From Elysia chlorotica (taxonomy: Eukaryota; Mollusca; Gastropoda; Plakobranchidae): a stretch of DNA of 64,000 bases. The notes under the pieces were generated by a model. It had not been told where the DNA came from. It did no database searches and saw only the letters and a program-made list of their open reading frames with translations. The stretch is taken from positions 180,404 to 244,403 of the forward strand of contig RQTK01000012.1 of NCBI GenBank assembly GCA_003991915.1. The letters are read 5' to 3'. Position numbers and translations under genes: made by a program. Shown one piece after another: positions 58,901 to 64,000 of this stretch. Within the stretch, counting starts at the first letter, position 1. Every line of letters starts with the position of its first letter.

Positions 58901-61900
58901 ACTGCGGAGATTTTATTTTTAAAGGTCAAATAAGAACCCTGTAACAGAGTCACGGTAAAATTTCCTTAAATAAAATTATGTCGGAAACGAGCATTTGAAA
59001 AAAGGATTGCTCTAGTTTTTGCTTCCGTTTTTTTTATAATTGAGCAGCAGATATGGTTTGATCAAGAACATTCAATTTTTCTAGCTCACTATAATTGATA
59101 TTTAAAAAAAAATTGGAAGCAGGAAAGTGCCCCTCCCTGAAACATCAACTCCTAACATCATTAATTACACATCTTTATAATTCCCCCCTCCCTTCAAAAA
59201 AGTTGGGAGAGCCACATCAGTAACTTGTGTCTTTGTTTTGAAAATGGATGCTTTAGCACTTAAACTGCCTATTTCAGTTATACCATACTCTAGCTGTACC
59301 AAATTCAGGCATTTTTTAAATCAGTAATAGTCAAAATAGGCATATGTCCTCATCCTCCACGTTCTTAGAAATAGTTGAAGGGTTAAAAACTAGACCAGGC
59401 AGACTTTCAATAATATTCTTTCAAAAATTATTTTAGGAGGTTTAAGATTTTTTGTTTTCCAATCATCTCTTTCTCAGAGTTACTTTAGACATTGTGGTAC
59501 ATTTTTTTTTAATATCTAACTCTAAGTGGCCAACTGCGGAGATTTTATTTTTAAAGGTCAAGTTATATATCTTCAAAAAATTCACCTCATGGATGGTTTG
59601 GGTGGGCAGTGCAAAATGTTTATGGCGTAGGGCCACCCTTGTAAAAGTGCTCGTTTCATTTCTTAACATAGACAATTTTTTCTGGTGTCAACCTAGCATA
59701 TAACTGGCAGCTGAGGCTCATCAATTACGACTTCAGTAATGTGTGTGTAGGAAAAGAATGGCAACCTTCCGAGCAAATGATGTTTGCCTAGAACAATGAG
59801 GACCCAAACTCTTGGTTCACCAACACTCTGTCCAAGCTTATGGGACAAAATTTACCTACAGATAGGTTGATGCTGAAGAATTTAGTTTCTGACGAGTAAG
59901 ATTTTTACCCTGCACTTTGAAATATTTTTTCCTCTTATTGTAATTAAAAATAAATGTTAATTTTTCAATTAAGTGTACCAAAGCCATCATTTCTTTGGCA
60001 AGATTTAAAAAAAACAGTGAGGTAAGAACCCTGTAACAGAGTCACGGTAAAATTTCCTTAAATAAAATTATGTCGGAAACGAGCATTTGAAAATTATTTT
60101 AGGAGGTTTAAGATTTTTTGTTTTCCAATCATCTCTTTCTCAGAGTTACTTTTAAATTGAAATACAGTATCCAGTATCCTGGAAATGTTTTGCTCTATAT
60201 GCCATGGTGATTTTGTTCAAAGAACACATTGAAAAAAATGTCCTTTTTTTACATTTTTAAAAATGGATTAGAAGAAAGAGAAAAAAAAATGCTGCAAAGC
60301 AGCACATCAGCAATACACAATTTGATTAATAAGTCAAACTTTTGTGCAATGGGACTCGAAAAAAAATTATTTTGTTAGTTTGCCTTTTCATGATGGATGT
60401 ACATAAACCATGCACCACCAAAGATGTCTTTGCAATTCCTGAAAAGCGAGGACGCTGTGAGGCAAGTCTGCAGAGAGCAACAACCAGCGCTCTAATGAAC
60501 AGAGGTCCGAGTGGAGGTGCATCAATGAACCATCTATGCTACTCCTCACTGTTATAGTCAGAGTGGAGCCGCATCAATGAACCATCTAGAGCTCTGGTTC
60601 GACTTGTTACTCCTCACTGTTATAGTCAGAGTGGAGCCGCATCAATGAACCATCTAGAGCTCTGGTTCGACTTGTTACTCCTCACTGTTATAGTCAGAGT
60701 GGAGCCGCATCAATGAACCATCTAGAGCTCTGGTTCGACTTGTTACTCCTCACTGTTATAGTCAGAGTGGAGCTGCATCAATGAACCATCTAGAGCTCTG
60801 GTTCGACTTGTTACTCCTCACTGTTATAGTCAGAGTGGAGCCGCATCAATGAACCATCTAGAGCTCTTATCTCGACTTGTTACTCCTCACTGTTATAGTC
60901 AGAGTGGAGGTGCATCAATGAACCATCTAGAGCTCTGGTTCGACTTGTGCTGCTCAGTAGATGGAGCTTTGTAAATTCTGGAATATAATCAGTCTCAAGA
61001 AAAAATGCTTATTGTATTAATCTGTTAAAGGATGGTTGTGTCGAAGCTTTTTTTTATTTTTTGTTGTGTACAGTGTGTATTTACATAGCTTGGGCTATGA
61101 GATAATATCAGTGAGGTATTTCCAAAAAGATAAGTATCATAAGTTGAAGTGCAATAAATATATATATGGACTACGATTTCACCAAAAGCCATTGCATGAG
61201 TGATGTTCAACAAGGAGTAACGCCCCAGTATCTTTTTGTTGTAAATAGAACATTTTCGTTTGAGCACTTTGTTTTCTTTTAAAGTGTAGAATTGCTGCAT
61301 CTGCCAGCCTGACTCACTCATACTCGAGGTAACCAAACCTAAAGTAGAGCTTAGACCAGTCAACGGTCGACATCTCGGTCCGGTGAAAGTCGCTCTGTAT
61401 GAAACCAAGGACTGCATGATTTAGTATCGGAGATCTCAAATTATCGCACACTTGAAGTTTTCATTGTTAGAGATTTTTGTTCACCCAAGTGTTTACCTCA
61501 TTTTGTGTACTAAGGGGTACACATACATGTACAAGTTAGAGAGGATCTTATCACACTTTGCTGAAGTGACATATGGTGTGCTCATCTCAGAAGGAGTGAG
61601 ATGCATGGAACGTTTACTGTATTCAGGAAGATATTGTGCTTGATATCACAAAGGGCTTTTTTAAATATATAAAAGGTGGACAGGAGGGTGTGGTGGTCCA
61701 AGGGTAGAGCCTGCAGCTTCTAATGTGAAGATTGCTGATTCAATCCCCTCTACGGCCGCCACAGTTTTTGTCTACTGGTTGAAACGGGATCTTGTAATAT
61801 AATCGGCCAAGTCTCAGGGGTTCCTCTTGGCTTTTTCTGATATTAAATGTTTCAAACATTAAAAACATAAAAATTGAGAGATGTAACCGTACATGTCTCT

Positions 61901-63664
61901 CTTTCTGTTTGTTTGTCCTGCAGGGGTGAATGACACGGAGGGAAAGCTCACGAAGATGGAGCGCAAGCGTCAGCAAGCGATCGAGGAGCTGATCAACACG
62001 GAGGAGTCGTACAACTCAGACATGCAGCTGGCGCTTCAGGTGGGTCACGAACAACAAATAGTGGAACTAACGTCACTCACTACAACAAACAGTGGAACTA
62101 ACGTCACTCACTACAACAAATAGTGGAACTAACGTCACTCACTACAACAAATAGTGGAAATAACGTCACTACAACAAATAGTGGAACTAGCGTCACTCAC
62201 TACAACAAATAGTGGAAATAACGTCACTCACTACAACAAATAGTGGAAATAACGTCACTCACTACAACAAATAGTGGAACTAACGTCACTCACTACAACA
62301 AACAGTGGAAATAACGTCACTCACTACAACAAATAGTGGAAATAACATTACTCACTACAAAAAATAGTGGAACTAACGTCACTCACTACAACAAACAGTG
62401 GAACTAACGTCACTCACTACAACAAACAGTGGAACTAACGTCACTCACTACAACAAACAGTGGAAATAACGTCACTCACTACAACAAATAGTGGAAATAA
62501 CATTACTCACTACAAAAAATAGTGGAACTAACGTCACTCACTACAACAAACAGTGGAAATAACGTCACTCACTACAACAAATAGTGGAAATAACATTACT
62601 CACTACAAAAAATAGTGGAAATAACGTCACTACAACAAATAGTGGAACTAGTGTCACTCACTACAACAAACAGTGGAAATAACATCACTCACCACTATCT
62701 TGTTTGTTTGTTGGTGCTATATTAAATCAGGAATTTGAAGTGGTTTAACTTGAGCATTAATATAAATTTCATCATAAAAGAGTCTTGAGTCAATCCTACA
62801 TTTTTTGTTTGTTGCCAGTCTAAAAAATGTTTGTCCAAAATGGCTTATAATGTGAACAGTACATAGCAGTTTGAATCATTATAGAAGTATGTGACTTTAA
62901 CGTATTCAAGAATACAATTTCTCTGTGATTCACACCTTTTGTGGCCTGTTTGGGTAGGAGAGCTATTAGTATTCAAAATTTGATACCAAGTTAATTCTCT
63001 GTCTGTCGTCATCAATCTCTCTGTCTGTCCATGTATCTGTCTGATTTGTCTTACAAAACAAAAAAATTATGAACAAAAAAATGCCTTTTCTTTGAATCGT
63101 GCAGGTTTTCAAACAACCTTTGATGGAAAATAAAATAATACCAAAGGAGCATGTCAATCAAATATTTGTCAACTGGGAGGAGTTGATTGTTTGCAACAAA
63201 AAGCTTTTACAGTAAGAGATTTTTTTATGTTGTACCTAAACCTGTTTAATTATCTGTTAATTGTGTAGTCATTTGTAACTATGGTGCCAATAAAGTATTC
63301 ATTATCTGCATGTTATGCTAAATAAGAAAGATTAAAATAACGTGTATTTAAACATAATCGTAATGTTTATGAAAGTTGTAACTTCAACTAATATTTTTGT
63401 CACGATCATGAAAGGCTGTATCTAACAATGAAATTTAATATCTTCCTTCCGCAAATTACAATTAATTCTATCTGAATTTTTAGCAAAAAGCCCTTCCTTC
63501 ACTAAATCCGAAAAATGGAGAGAAGAAATGACAAATTAATACCTGAGTAAAAATAATTTGAAATGTAAAAATGTTGTTTTCCCTATAGAGCATTGCGTGT
63601 GAGGAAAAAGATGAGTGGCAGGAACGGAGTCATTGTGAGCATTGGGGACATTCTTTGTGAAAGC
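26627..63664 (+). CDS. ITSN1: Intersectin (ITSN1 orthologue), EH-EH-CC-SH3x5-DH, 3' end outside the window
   Basis: From ATG 26669, thirty-five exons join SH3A-E and the start of DH in uninterrupted phase, totalling 4995 bases (1665 codons) to the donor at 63664. Domains in order: EH1, Met/Gly/Pro linker, EH2, linker, long coiled coil, SH3A-E, start of the DH (RhoGEF) domain. PH and C2 are expected beyond the window. Intersectin is a cytoplasmic endocytic scaffold: EH domains bind NPF proteins such as epsin, SH3 domains bind dynamin, synaptojanin and N-WASP, and DH-PH activates Cdc42. A second 3' end at 55672-55674 gives a short form without DH-PH-C2, as in vertebrates. Unusual points: a 365-codon DPF-rich exon between SH3C and SH3D, a GC-AG first coding intron, and splice sites multiplied by tandem repeats at several exons. 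Confidence 0.95.
27238..27330 (+). mobile_element. Dispersed-repeat remnant with the TTTATATAGC / AAAGCGCTTTACA signature
   Basis: GTGCATTTATATAGCAGC and CTCAAAGCGCTTTACATTTA form a signature seen in many animal dispersed repeats. I cannot assign a family. It lies in the first intersectin intron. Confidence 0.4.
27854..28801 (+). CDS. ITSN1: EH domain 1 (exons 27854-27937, 28260-28323, 28587-28801)
   Basis: [18 protein letters not shown], then [19 protein letters not shown], then [20 protein letters not shown]. The last contains an EF-hand loop with D/N/D/K spacing and the usual FSIAMHLI helix. The 64-base middle exon has the same length and phases as the middle exon of EH2, as expected from an old domain duplication. 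The third exon runs on into a Pro/Met/Gly linker. Confidence 0.95.
29219..29775 (+). CDS. ITSN1: Met/Gly-rich linker (exons 29219-29377, 29754-29775)
   Basis: The first exon encodes [20 protein letters not shown] and a Thr/Ser-rich tail. The second is a 22-base microexon (acceptor TTTCAG, donor GG|GTAAGT) that fits phases 1 to 2. Disordered linker between the two EH domains, as in vertebrate intersectin. Confidence 0.85.
30444..32802 (+). CDS. ITSN1: EH domain 2 (exons 30444-30535, 31480-31543, 32624-32802)
   Basis: [20 protein letters not shown], then [19 protein letters not shown], then [20 protein letters not shown] (EF-hand loop D/D/D/K). It matches human WAVPQSSRLKYRQLFNSHD and following. 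The acceptor and first 28 bases of the middle exon also occur as an incomplete copy at about 30669-30786. Confidence 0.94.
30669..31502 (+). repeat. Nested duplication around the EH2 middle exon
   Basis: A 118-base block A (intron end, acceptor and first 28 exon bases) occurs at 30669-30786 and 31385-31502. Between them a 125-base block B occurs at about 30807-30931 and 31257-31382, flanking unrelated sequence and a tRNA-like segment. The core of B begins CTAGACCTAGG and ends CCTAGGTCTAG, an inverted repeat. Only the downstream A continues into a complete exon. Confidence 0.85.
31112..31206 (+). mobile_element. tRNA-Ser/Leu-like segment (SINE head)
   Basis: It has GGCAGAGTGGTTAAGCACAC (A box) and GCGGGTTCGATCCCCGT (T arm) with a long variable region. 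The acceptor arms do not pair, so this is a tRNA-derived element rather than a working tRNA gene. Confidence 0.6.
31750..31815 (-). mobile_element. SINE head remnant
   Basis: Minus-strand CTGGCTCAAGTGGTAGAGA matches the head of the 4225-4482 SINE. The body is lost. Confidence 0.5.
32160..32535 (+). mobile_element. LINE 3' fragment
   Basis: Reads [16 protein letters not shown] (the family has MWFLRRMLRISWT), then shifted pieces, and ends in a (GAT)n tail after GGCACATTATGATG. A dead, truncated copy of the same LINE group as 18440-19225. Confidence 0.7.
33128..33238 (+). CDS. ITSN1: Linker exon between EH2 and the coiled coil
   Basis: 111 bases, phase 1 to 1. Encodes [20 protein letters not shown], a Pro/Val stretch, and an acidic end. 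Low complexity, with no known domain. The long intron that follows (33239-34068) has nothing recognisable apart from CTAGATCT-type words near 33880. Confidence 0.8.
34069..36472 (+). CDS. ITSN1: Coiled coil, first half (34069-34219, 34421-34532, 34818-34967, 35917-36057, 36388-36472)
   Basis: Begins [20 protein letters not shown] (human [20 protein letters not shown]), followed by Glu/Arg/Gln-rich helix, [19 protein letters not shown], then [20 protein letters not shown] and [20 protein letters not shown]. In vertebrates this segment mediates dimerisation and binding to Eps15 and SNAP proteins. The donor of exon 34818-34967 is multiplied by a tandem array. Confidence 0.92.
34922..35625 (+). 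repeat. Minisatellite carrying a coiled-coil exon end and its donor, 7 copies
   Basis: A unit of about 96-103 bases holds the last 13-16 codons of exon 34818-34967 ([13 protein letters not shown]), the donor GTGAGT and about 55 intron bases. Copies begin near 34927, 35030, 35126, 35223, 35318, 35414 and 35515. One copy has GTTAGT instead. Intron spacers alternate between two types. Confidence 0.93.
36844..38806 (+). CDS. ITSN1: Coiled coil, second half (36844-37010, 38158-38324, 38772-38806)
   Basis: [20 protein letters not shown], then [20 protein letters not shown], then [20 protein letters not shown] and a Gln/Lys/Arg helix. The first exon must use the second of two adjacent AGs (36843); the first (36841) would create a TAG across the junction. 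Its donor GTAGGC is the first of about 16 copies in the following array. Exon 38772-38806 is only 35 bases. Confidence 0.88.
36985..38020 (+). repeat. Minisatellite carrying a coiled-coil exon end and its donor, about 16 copies
   Basis: A unit of about 50 bases holds GACTGCAACAATGCAGAACT, the exon end TCAG and the donor GTAGGC, with a CTTGCTAGGCCAG or CTTTCTGTGGG spacer. A larger block (about 37380-37545) recurs at about 37840-38010, so there is a higher-order duplication. The native copy ends at 37010. Confidence 0.93.
39285..39450 (+). mobile_element. SINE, diverged
   Basis: GGTTCGAGCCCTGGTGATGT (B box region), the shared body with several changes, and the end GGATGTCAAACCAACTCAAC. Confidence 0.78.
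39510..39685 (+). mobile_element. LINE 3' end fragment
   Basis: AGAAGTAGAGGTAGACAAAG through TGTCTGCTCTATCTGCTC resembles the 3' end of the LINE group above. It ends in an (ATGA)n tail about 12 bases before the acceptor at 39696, so the insertion now supplies part of the intron end. Confidence 0.55.
39697..39864 (+). CDS. ITSN1: Pre-SH3 linker with aromatic motifs
   Basis: Encodes [20 protein letters not shown], then [19 protein letters not shown] and [13 protein letters not shown] and SWDTAF resemble the short aromatic AP-2 binding motifs that human intersectin carries in its SH3A-B linker. Phase 1 to 1. The donor is the first copy of a four-unit array. Confidence 0.82.
39851..40150 (+). 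repeat. Minisatellite carrying a linker-exon end and donor, 4 copies
   Basis: A unit of about 83 bases holds CAATGGCAGTGCAG|GTAA and CACGAGTTGTGTGTCTTAGT. The native donor is GTAAGT at 39865; the copies have GTAACT. Confidence 0.9.
40145..40660 (+). repeat. Two further tandem arrays
   Basis: 40145-40300 holds four units of about 40 bases (GGCGAGGATGGAACTAATGC). About 40490-40655 holds four units of about 45 bases (ACACGAGTACAGCACAATAT). Both lie in the intron; no splice signals are shared with an exon. Confidence 0.85.
40660..42267 (+). other. Intron before SH3A
   Basis: AT-rich, with no coding signal and no element that I can name. Confidence 0.5.
42268..44415 (+). CDS. ITSN1: SH3A (exons 42268-42353, 44288-44415)
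   Basis: [20 protein letters not shown] (ALYDF motif), then [20 protein letters not shown] and [14 protein letters not shown]. The GWFP-x-x-YV ending closes the SH3. The intron splits the domain after the second strand and holds a putative 1.4-kb DNA transposon. Confidence 0.93.
42512..43940. mobile_element. Putative 1.4-kb non-autonomous DNA transposon
   Basis: TTATTCGGAATAGT near 42515 is matched by ACTATTCCGAATAA near 43925, with further partial pairing inside (GGCGGGTG against CGCTCGCC). The interior contains a (CT)n tract (42997-43065) and CTAGATCT-type words, with no transposase seen. Target duplication not resolved. Confidence 0.45.
44943..45798 (+). CDS. ITSN1: Linker and SH3B (exons 44943-45027, 45202-45420, 45743-45798)
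   Basis: A Ser/Thr/Pro-rich linker of about 60 residues leads into [40 protein letters not shown] and PKAYVKLIG (human AQALYPWRAKKDNHLNF and [20 protein letters not shown]). Phases are 0, 0 and 2. Confidence 0.93.
46023..46430 (+). repeat. 90-bp minisatellite carrying an exon acceptor, 5 copies, in frame
   Basis: Each unit has GTTTGTTGCCTGTTCCCCAG then TGTACCATCAGCGGATCCCG, i.e. acceptor plus first 34 exon bases. AGs end at 46037, 46126, 46216, 46306 and 46396. The spacing is 89 then exactly 90. Copies 2-5 read open in the exon's own frame, including through the intron part. Confidence 0.94.
46397..46464 (+). CDS. ITSN1: Short Ala/Pro linker exon between SH3B and SH3C
   Basis: Reads [20 protein letters not shown] plus a Gly codon split by the donor (G|GTGAGT at 46464). 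The acceptor CCCCAG at 46396 is the last of five copies in a 90-bp array. Acceptors at 46126, 46216 and 46306 lie in the same frame and could lengthen this exon by 30-residue steps. Confidence 0.78.
47047..47222 (+). CDS. ITSN1: SH3C
   Basis: A complete SH3 on one exon: [20 protein letters not shown], then [20 protein letters not shown] and YVKKLE. It matches human FIAMYTYESSEQGDLTFQQ. Phase 1 to 0. Confidence 0.95.
47947..49041 (+). CDS. ITSN1: 365-codon DPF-rich exon between SH3C and SH3D
   Basis: 1095 bases, phase 0 to 0, acceptor TTCTCAG, donor AAT|GTAAGG. The product is acidic, Ser/Gly-rich and without a fold I recognise. It has five DPF motifs in four clusters ([41 protein letters not shown]) and FDDIF at 48001-48015, which fits FxDxF. 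A clathrin-box-like YLNLDE lies near 48838, and a two-copy internal repeat reads [12 protein letters not shown] / [12 protein letters not shown]. Motifs of these kinds bind the AP-2 appendage and clathrin in Eps15, epsin and related adaptors. Human ITSN1 has only about 20-25 residues at this position. Confidence 0.88.
49880..49941 (+). repeat. (CT)n microsatellite
   Basis: About 55 bases of CT units just upstream of a SINE, in the intron after the DPF-rich exon. Confidence 0.95.
49960..50150 (+). mobile_element. SINE, 5' truncated
   Basis: GTCAGTATTAAATGTGGTCG, GTGTGGCAGCACATAAAATT and GCACGTTAAACCAACTCATC match the family body. The CT tract replaces the head. Confidence 0.82.
51399..51432 (+). 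CDS. ITSN1: Small linker exon before SH3D
   Basis: 34 bases, phase 0 to 1, reads [11 protein letters not shown]. Acceptor CATCACAG, donor G|GTGAGT. The preceding intron (49042-51398) is AT-rich with a CT microsatellite and a SINE and shows no other coding signal. Confidence 0.7.
51543..52275. mobile_element. Putative 0.73-kb inverted-repeat DNA element
   Basis: The left end GGGCCCGCATTCAACTCT pairs with the right end, whose reverse complement is AGAACCCGTATACAACTCT. Imperfect TIRs of about 25 bases. The CCCGTATTCA-type end resembles MITEs of the Harbinger/ISL2EU kind. No coding sequence. It lies in the intron before SH3D. Confidence 0.45.
52494..53219 (+). CDS. ITSN1: SH3D (exons 52494-52615, 53109-53219)
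   Basis: [20 protein letters not shown], then [11 protein letters not shown], then [19 protein letters not shown]. It corresponds to human [20 protein letters not shown] and [27 protein letters not shown]. Phases 1 to 0 and 0 to 0. Confidence 0.95.
52840..53030 (-). mobile_element. Decayed SINE
   Basis: Minus-strand copy: AATTTTGAAGTGCTGCCGCA (body) and CTCTCTACTACTAGTGCC (head side). Weak family match. Confidence 0.5.
53647..53725 (+). CDS. ITSN1: Linker exon between SH3D and SH3E
   Basis: 79 bases, phase 0 to 1. Encodes [19 protein letters not shown] and MGINQ. Ser/Gly-rich linker with no domain. Confidence 0.8.
53945..54112 (+). mobile_element. SINE, 5' truncated
   Basis: GTCAGTATAATGTGACCGGC, GGCAGCACATAAAATTGTCA and GGATGTCAAAACAATTCAAC. 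It lies in the intron before SH3E. Confidence 0.85.
54350..54532 (+). CDS. ITSN1: SH3E
   Basis: A complete SH3: [20 protein letters not shown], then [20 protein letters not shown] and YVTPNP. Two donors overlap at the end. GTGAGT after 54532 (phase 1) joins directly to the DH exon at 61924. GTGTGA after 54530 (phase 2) joins to the short exon at 55255. Choice of donor and next exon would decide the linker. Confidence 0.93.
54915..55280 (+). repeat. 72-bp minisatellite carrying an exon acceptor, 5 copies, in frame
   Basis: AGs of TTCTATCAG end at 54966, 55038, 55110, 55182 and 55254, exactly 72 apart. Each is followed by TGTTGAGCAGCTCACAGAGC, the start of the 55255 exon. The array is open in that exon's frame (24 residues per unit), so any acceptor keeps the frame. 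Confidence 0.95.
55255..55674 (+). CDS. ITSN1: Post-SH3E exon (55255-55328) and short-isoform last exon (55655-55674)
   Basis: 55255-55328 reads [20 protein letters not shown] plus SNQR. It fits the 54530 donor in phase 2 and ends in phase 1. It can join to DH at 61924 or to 55655, where the sequence reads QQGFS and stops (TGA 55672-55674). The short ending after SH3E parallels the vertebrate ITSN1-S isoform. The acceptor is the last of five copies in a 72-bp array. Confidence 0.7.
55423..55537. mobile_element. MITE with CACTTAAACTGCCTAT ends, copy 1
   Basis: About 115 bases, starting AACTTAAACTGCCTAT and ending ATAGGCAGTTTAAGTGC, imperfect inverted repeats. A related copy lies at 59256-59346. 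Confidence 0.65.
55675..59250 (+). other. Probable 3' UTR of the short intersectin isoform, within the intron before DH
   Basis: AT-rich with no coding signal. AATAAA at about 55911 is a polyadenylation candidate, with more downstream (for example 58494). Runs of CCCCTCC lie at 57645-57675. Long-isoform transcripts would splice across it to 61924. Confidence 0.5.
58856..60155 (+). repeat. Three shuffled block duplications
   Basis: Block 1 (GACATTGTGGTACATTTTTT and about 70 more bases) is at about 58856 and 59488. Block 2 (AAGAACCCTGTAACAGAGTC and about 50 more) is at about 58931 and 60025. Block 3 (ATTTTAGGAGGTTTAAGATT and about 40 more) is at about 59430 and 60095. Order 1-2, 3-1, 2-3: the second copies join pairs that are not adjacent in the first. 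No gene in this stretch. Confidence 0.85.
59256..59346. mobile_element. MITE with CACTTAAACTGCCTAT ends, copy 2
   Basis: Starts CACTTAAACTGCCTATTTCA and ends near AAAATAGGCATATG. It shares its outer bases with copy 1 but has a shorter and diverged interior. Confidence 0.55.
60490..60950 (+). repeat. 68-bp minisatellite, about 7 copies
   Basis: Unit GTCAGAGTGGAGCCGCATCA plus about 48 bases ending CTCACTGTTATA. Nearly identical copies, the first and last partial. It lies in the intron upstream of DH. 60960-61680 shows nothing recognisable. Confidence 0.92.
61680..61835 (+). mobile_element. tRNA-derived SINE, diverged
   Basis: GTGGTGGTCCAAGGGTAGAG (A box) and GATTCAATCCC (B box), then GTCTACTGGTTGAAACGGGA and a decayed body. 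It lies just before the DH exon. Confidence 0.65.
61924..63664 (+). CDS. ITSN1: Start of the DH (RhoGEF) domain (61924-62039, 63105-63211, 63589-63664)
   Basis: [20 protein letters not shown], then [20 protein letters not shown] and [10 protein letters not shown], then [20 protein letters not shown]. It matches human ERKRQGYIHELIVTEENYV, IFVNWKELIMCN and [20 protein letters not shown]. This is the CR1 helix of the Cdc42 exchange domain. The last donor (GTGAGT at 63665) leads out of the window, so DH is incomplete here. Confidence 0.95.
62050..62690 (+). repeat. 31-bp minisatellite just after the first DH exon, about 20 copies
   Basis: Unit TAGTGGAACTAACGTCACTC ACTACAACAAA with two variant types (AACTAACG and AAATAACG). 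It begins about 20 bases after the donor at 62039. The donor itself is not repeated. Confidence 0.93.
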
Positions 63665-64000
63665 GTGAGTTTTGATTTGTTGTGTTTTCTTTTTGTTGTT
63701 TTGTCTCTTTGTTTTTTTCCCTTTGGTCATGGAATGTTAGTTTGTACTTCTTCAAAAGATCTAGGCCTCGCCAACAGTAATGAGACACTTTTCAAATGGT
63801 GATAGTGATATACTGTACAAAAACATTTTTCATAGTTATTTAACAGGTTGTTGTATTTTTTATTTGAATGAAAATGCAAAAGCAAAATATGATTAGAATT
63901 TGCTCCAAAGGCAACCAGGTTAAATTGTAGATCTAGATTTTAACCACAATCATAATGTGTTTGTAATCTAAAGAGTATGTACATGAGGGATTTATGTTGA

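Overview
The window is animal nuclear DNA: GT-AG introns with long AT-rich sequence, tRNA-derived SINEs, microsatellites, and host genes of metazoan type (laminin alpha, CRYZL1, intersectin). SINE and microsatellite style and intron size suggest a mollusc, probably a heterobranch gastropod such as a sea slug. That assignment is inference.

Layout. (1) About 0.6-10.9 kb, plus strand: the 3' end of a laminin-alpha-like gene. Fourteen exons encode the end of a coiled coil and three laminin G domains, then a stop. The sum of exon lengths is in frame only if one extra base in the third exon is discounted. (2) About 14.3-25.5 kb, minus strand: CRYZL1 (quinone-oxidoreductase-like), convergent with the laminin gene. 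Eight coding exons and a probable non-coding first exon are visible. About 80 central residues and the last exon were not found, and a 5'-truncated LINE with an open RNase H reading frame sits in the gap. (3) About 26.6-63.7 kb, plus strand: intersectin (ITSN1 orthologue), head-to-head with CRYZL1. It has two EH domains, a coiled coil, five SH3 domains and the start of the DH domain; the window ends inside DH. Thirty-five exons link SH3A-E to DH in consistent phase from an ATG (1665 codons to the last visible donor). An alternative last exon gives a short form that stops after SH3E.

How the genes relate. Intersectin is an endocytic scaffold (Eps15, epsin, dynamin, AP-2, Cdc42). CRYZL1 is a poorly characterised zinc-less MDR-family protein, and the laminin gene encodes a basement-membrane protein. 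The functional link is weak, but the divergent CRYZL1-ITSN1 pair is the same arrangement as on human chromosome 21q22, so it is a candidate for very old linkage around a shared promoter.

Most striking. (a) Many minisatellites here lie exactly across gene edges. Their units carry a splice donor, a splice acceptor or the stop codon plus the adjoining coding bases, in up to 16 copies. Two of the arrays (90 bp and 72 bp units) stay open in the exon's own frame. (b) Intersectin has a 365-codon exon between SH3C and SH3D that is rich in DPF and FxDxF motifs. (c) A long near-perfect inverted repeat lies in the first CRYZL1 intron. (d) SINEs, LINE fragments, a mariner relic and several short inverted-repeat elements fill the introns.
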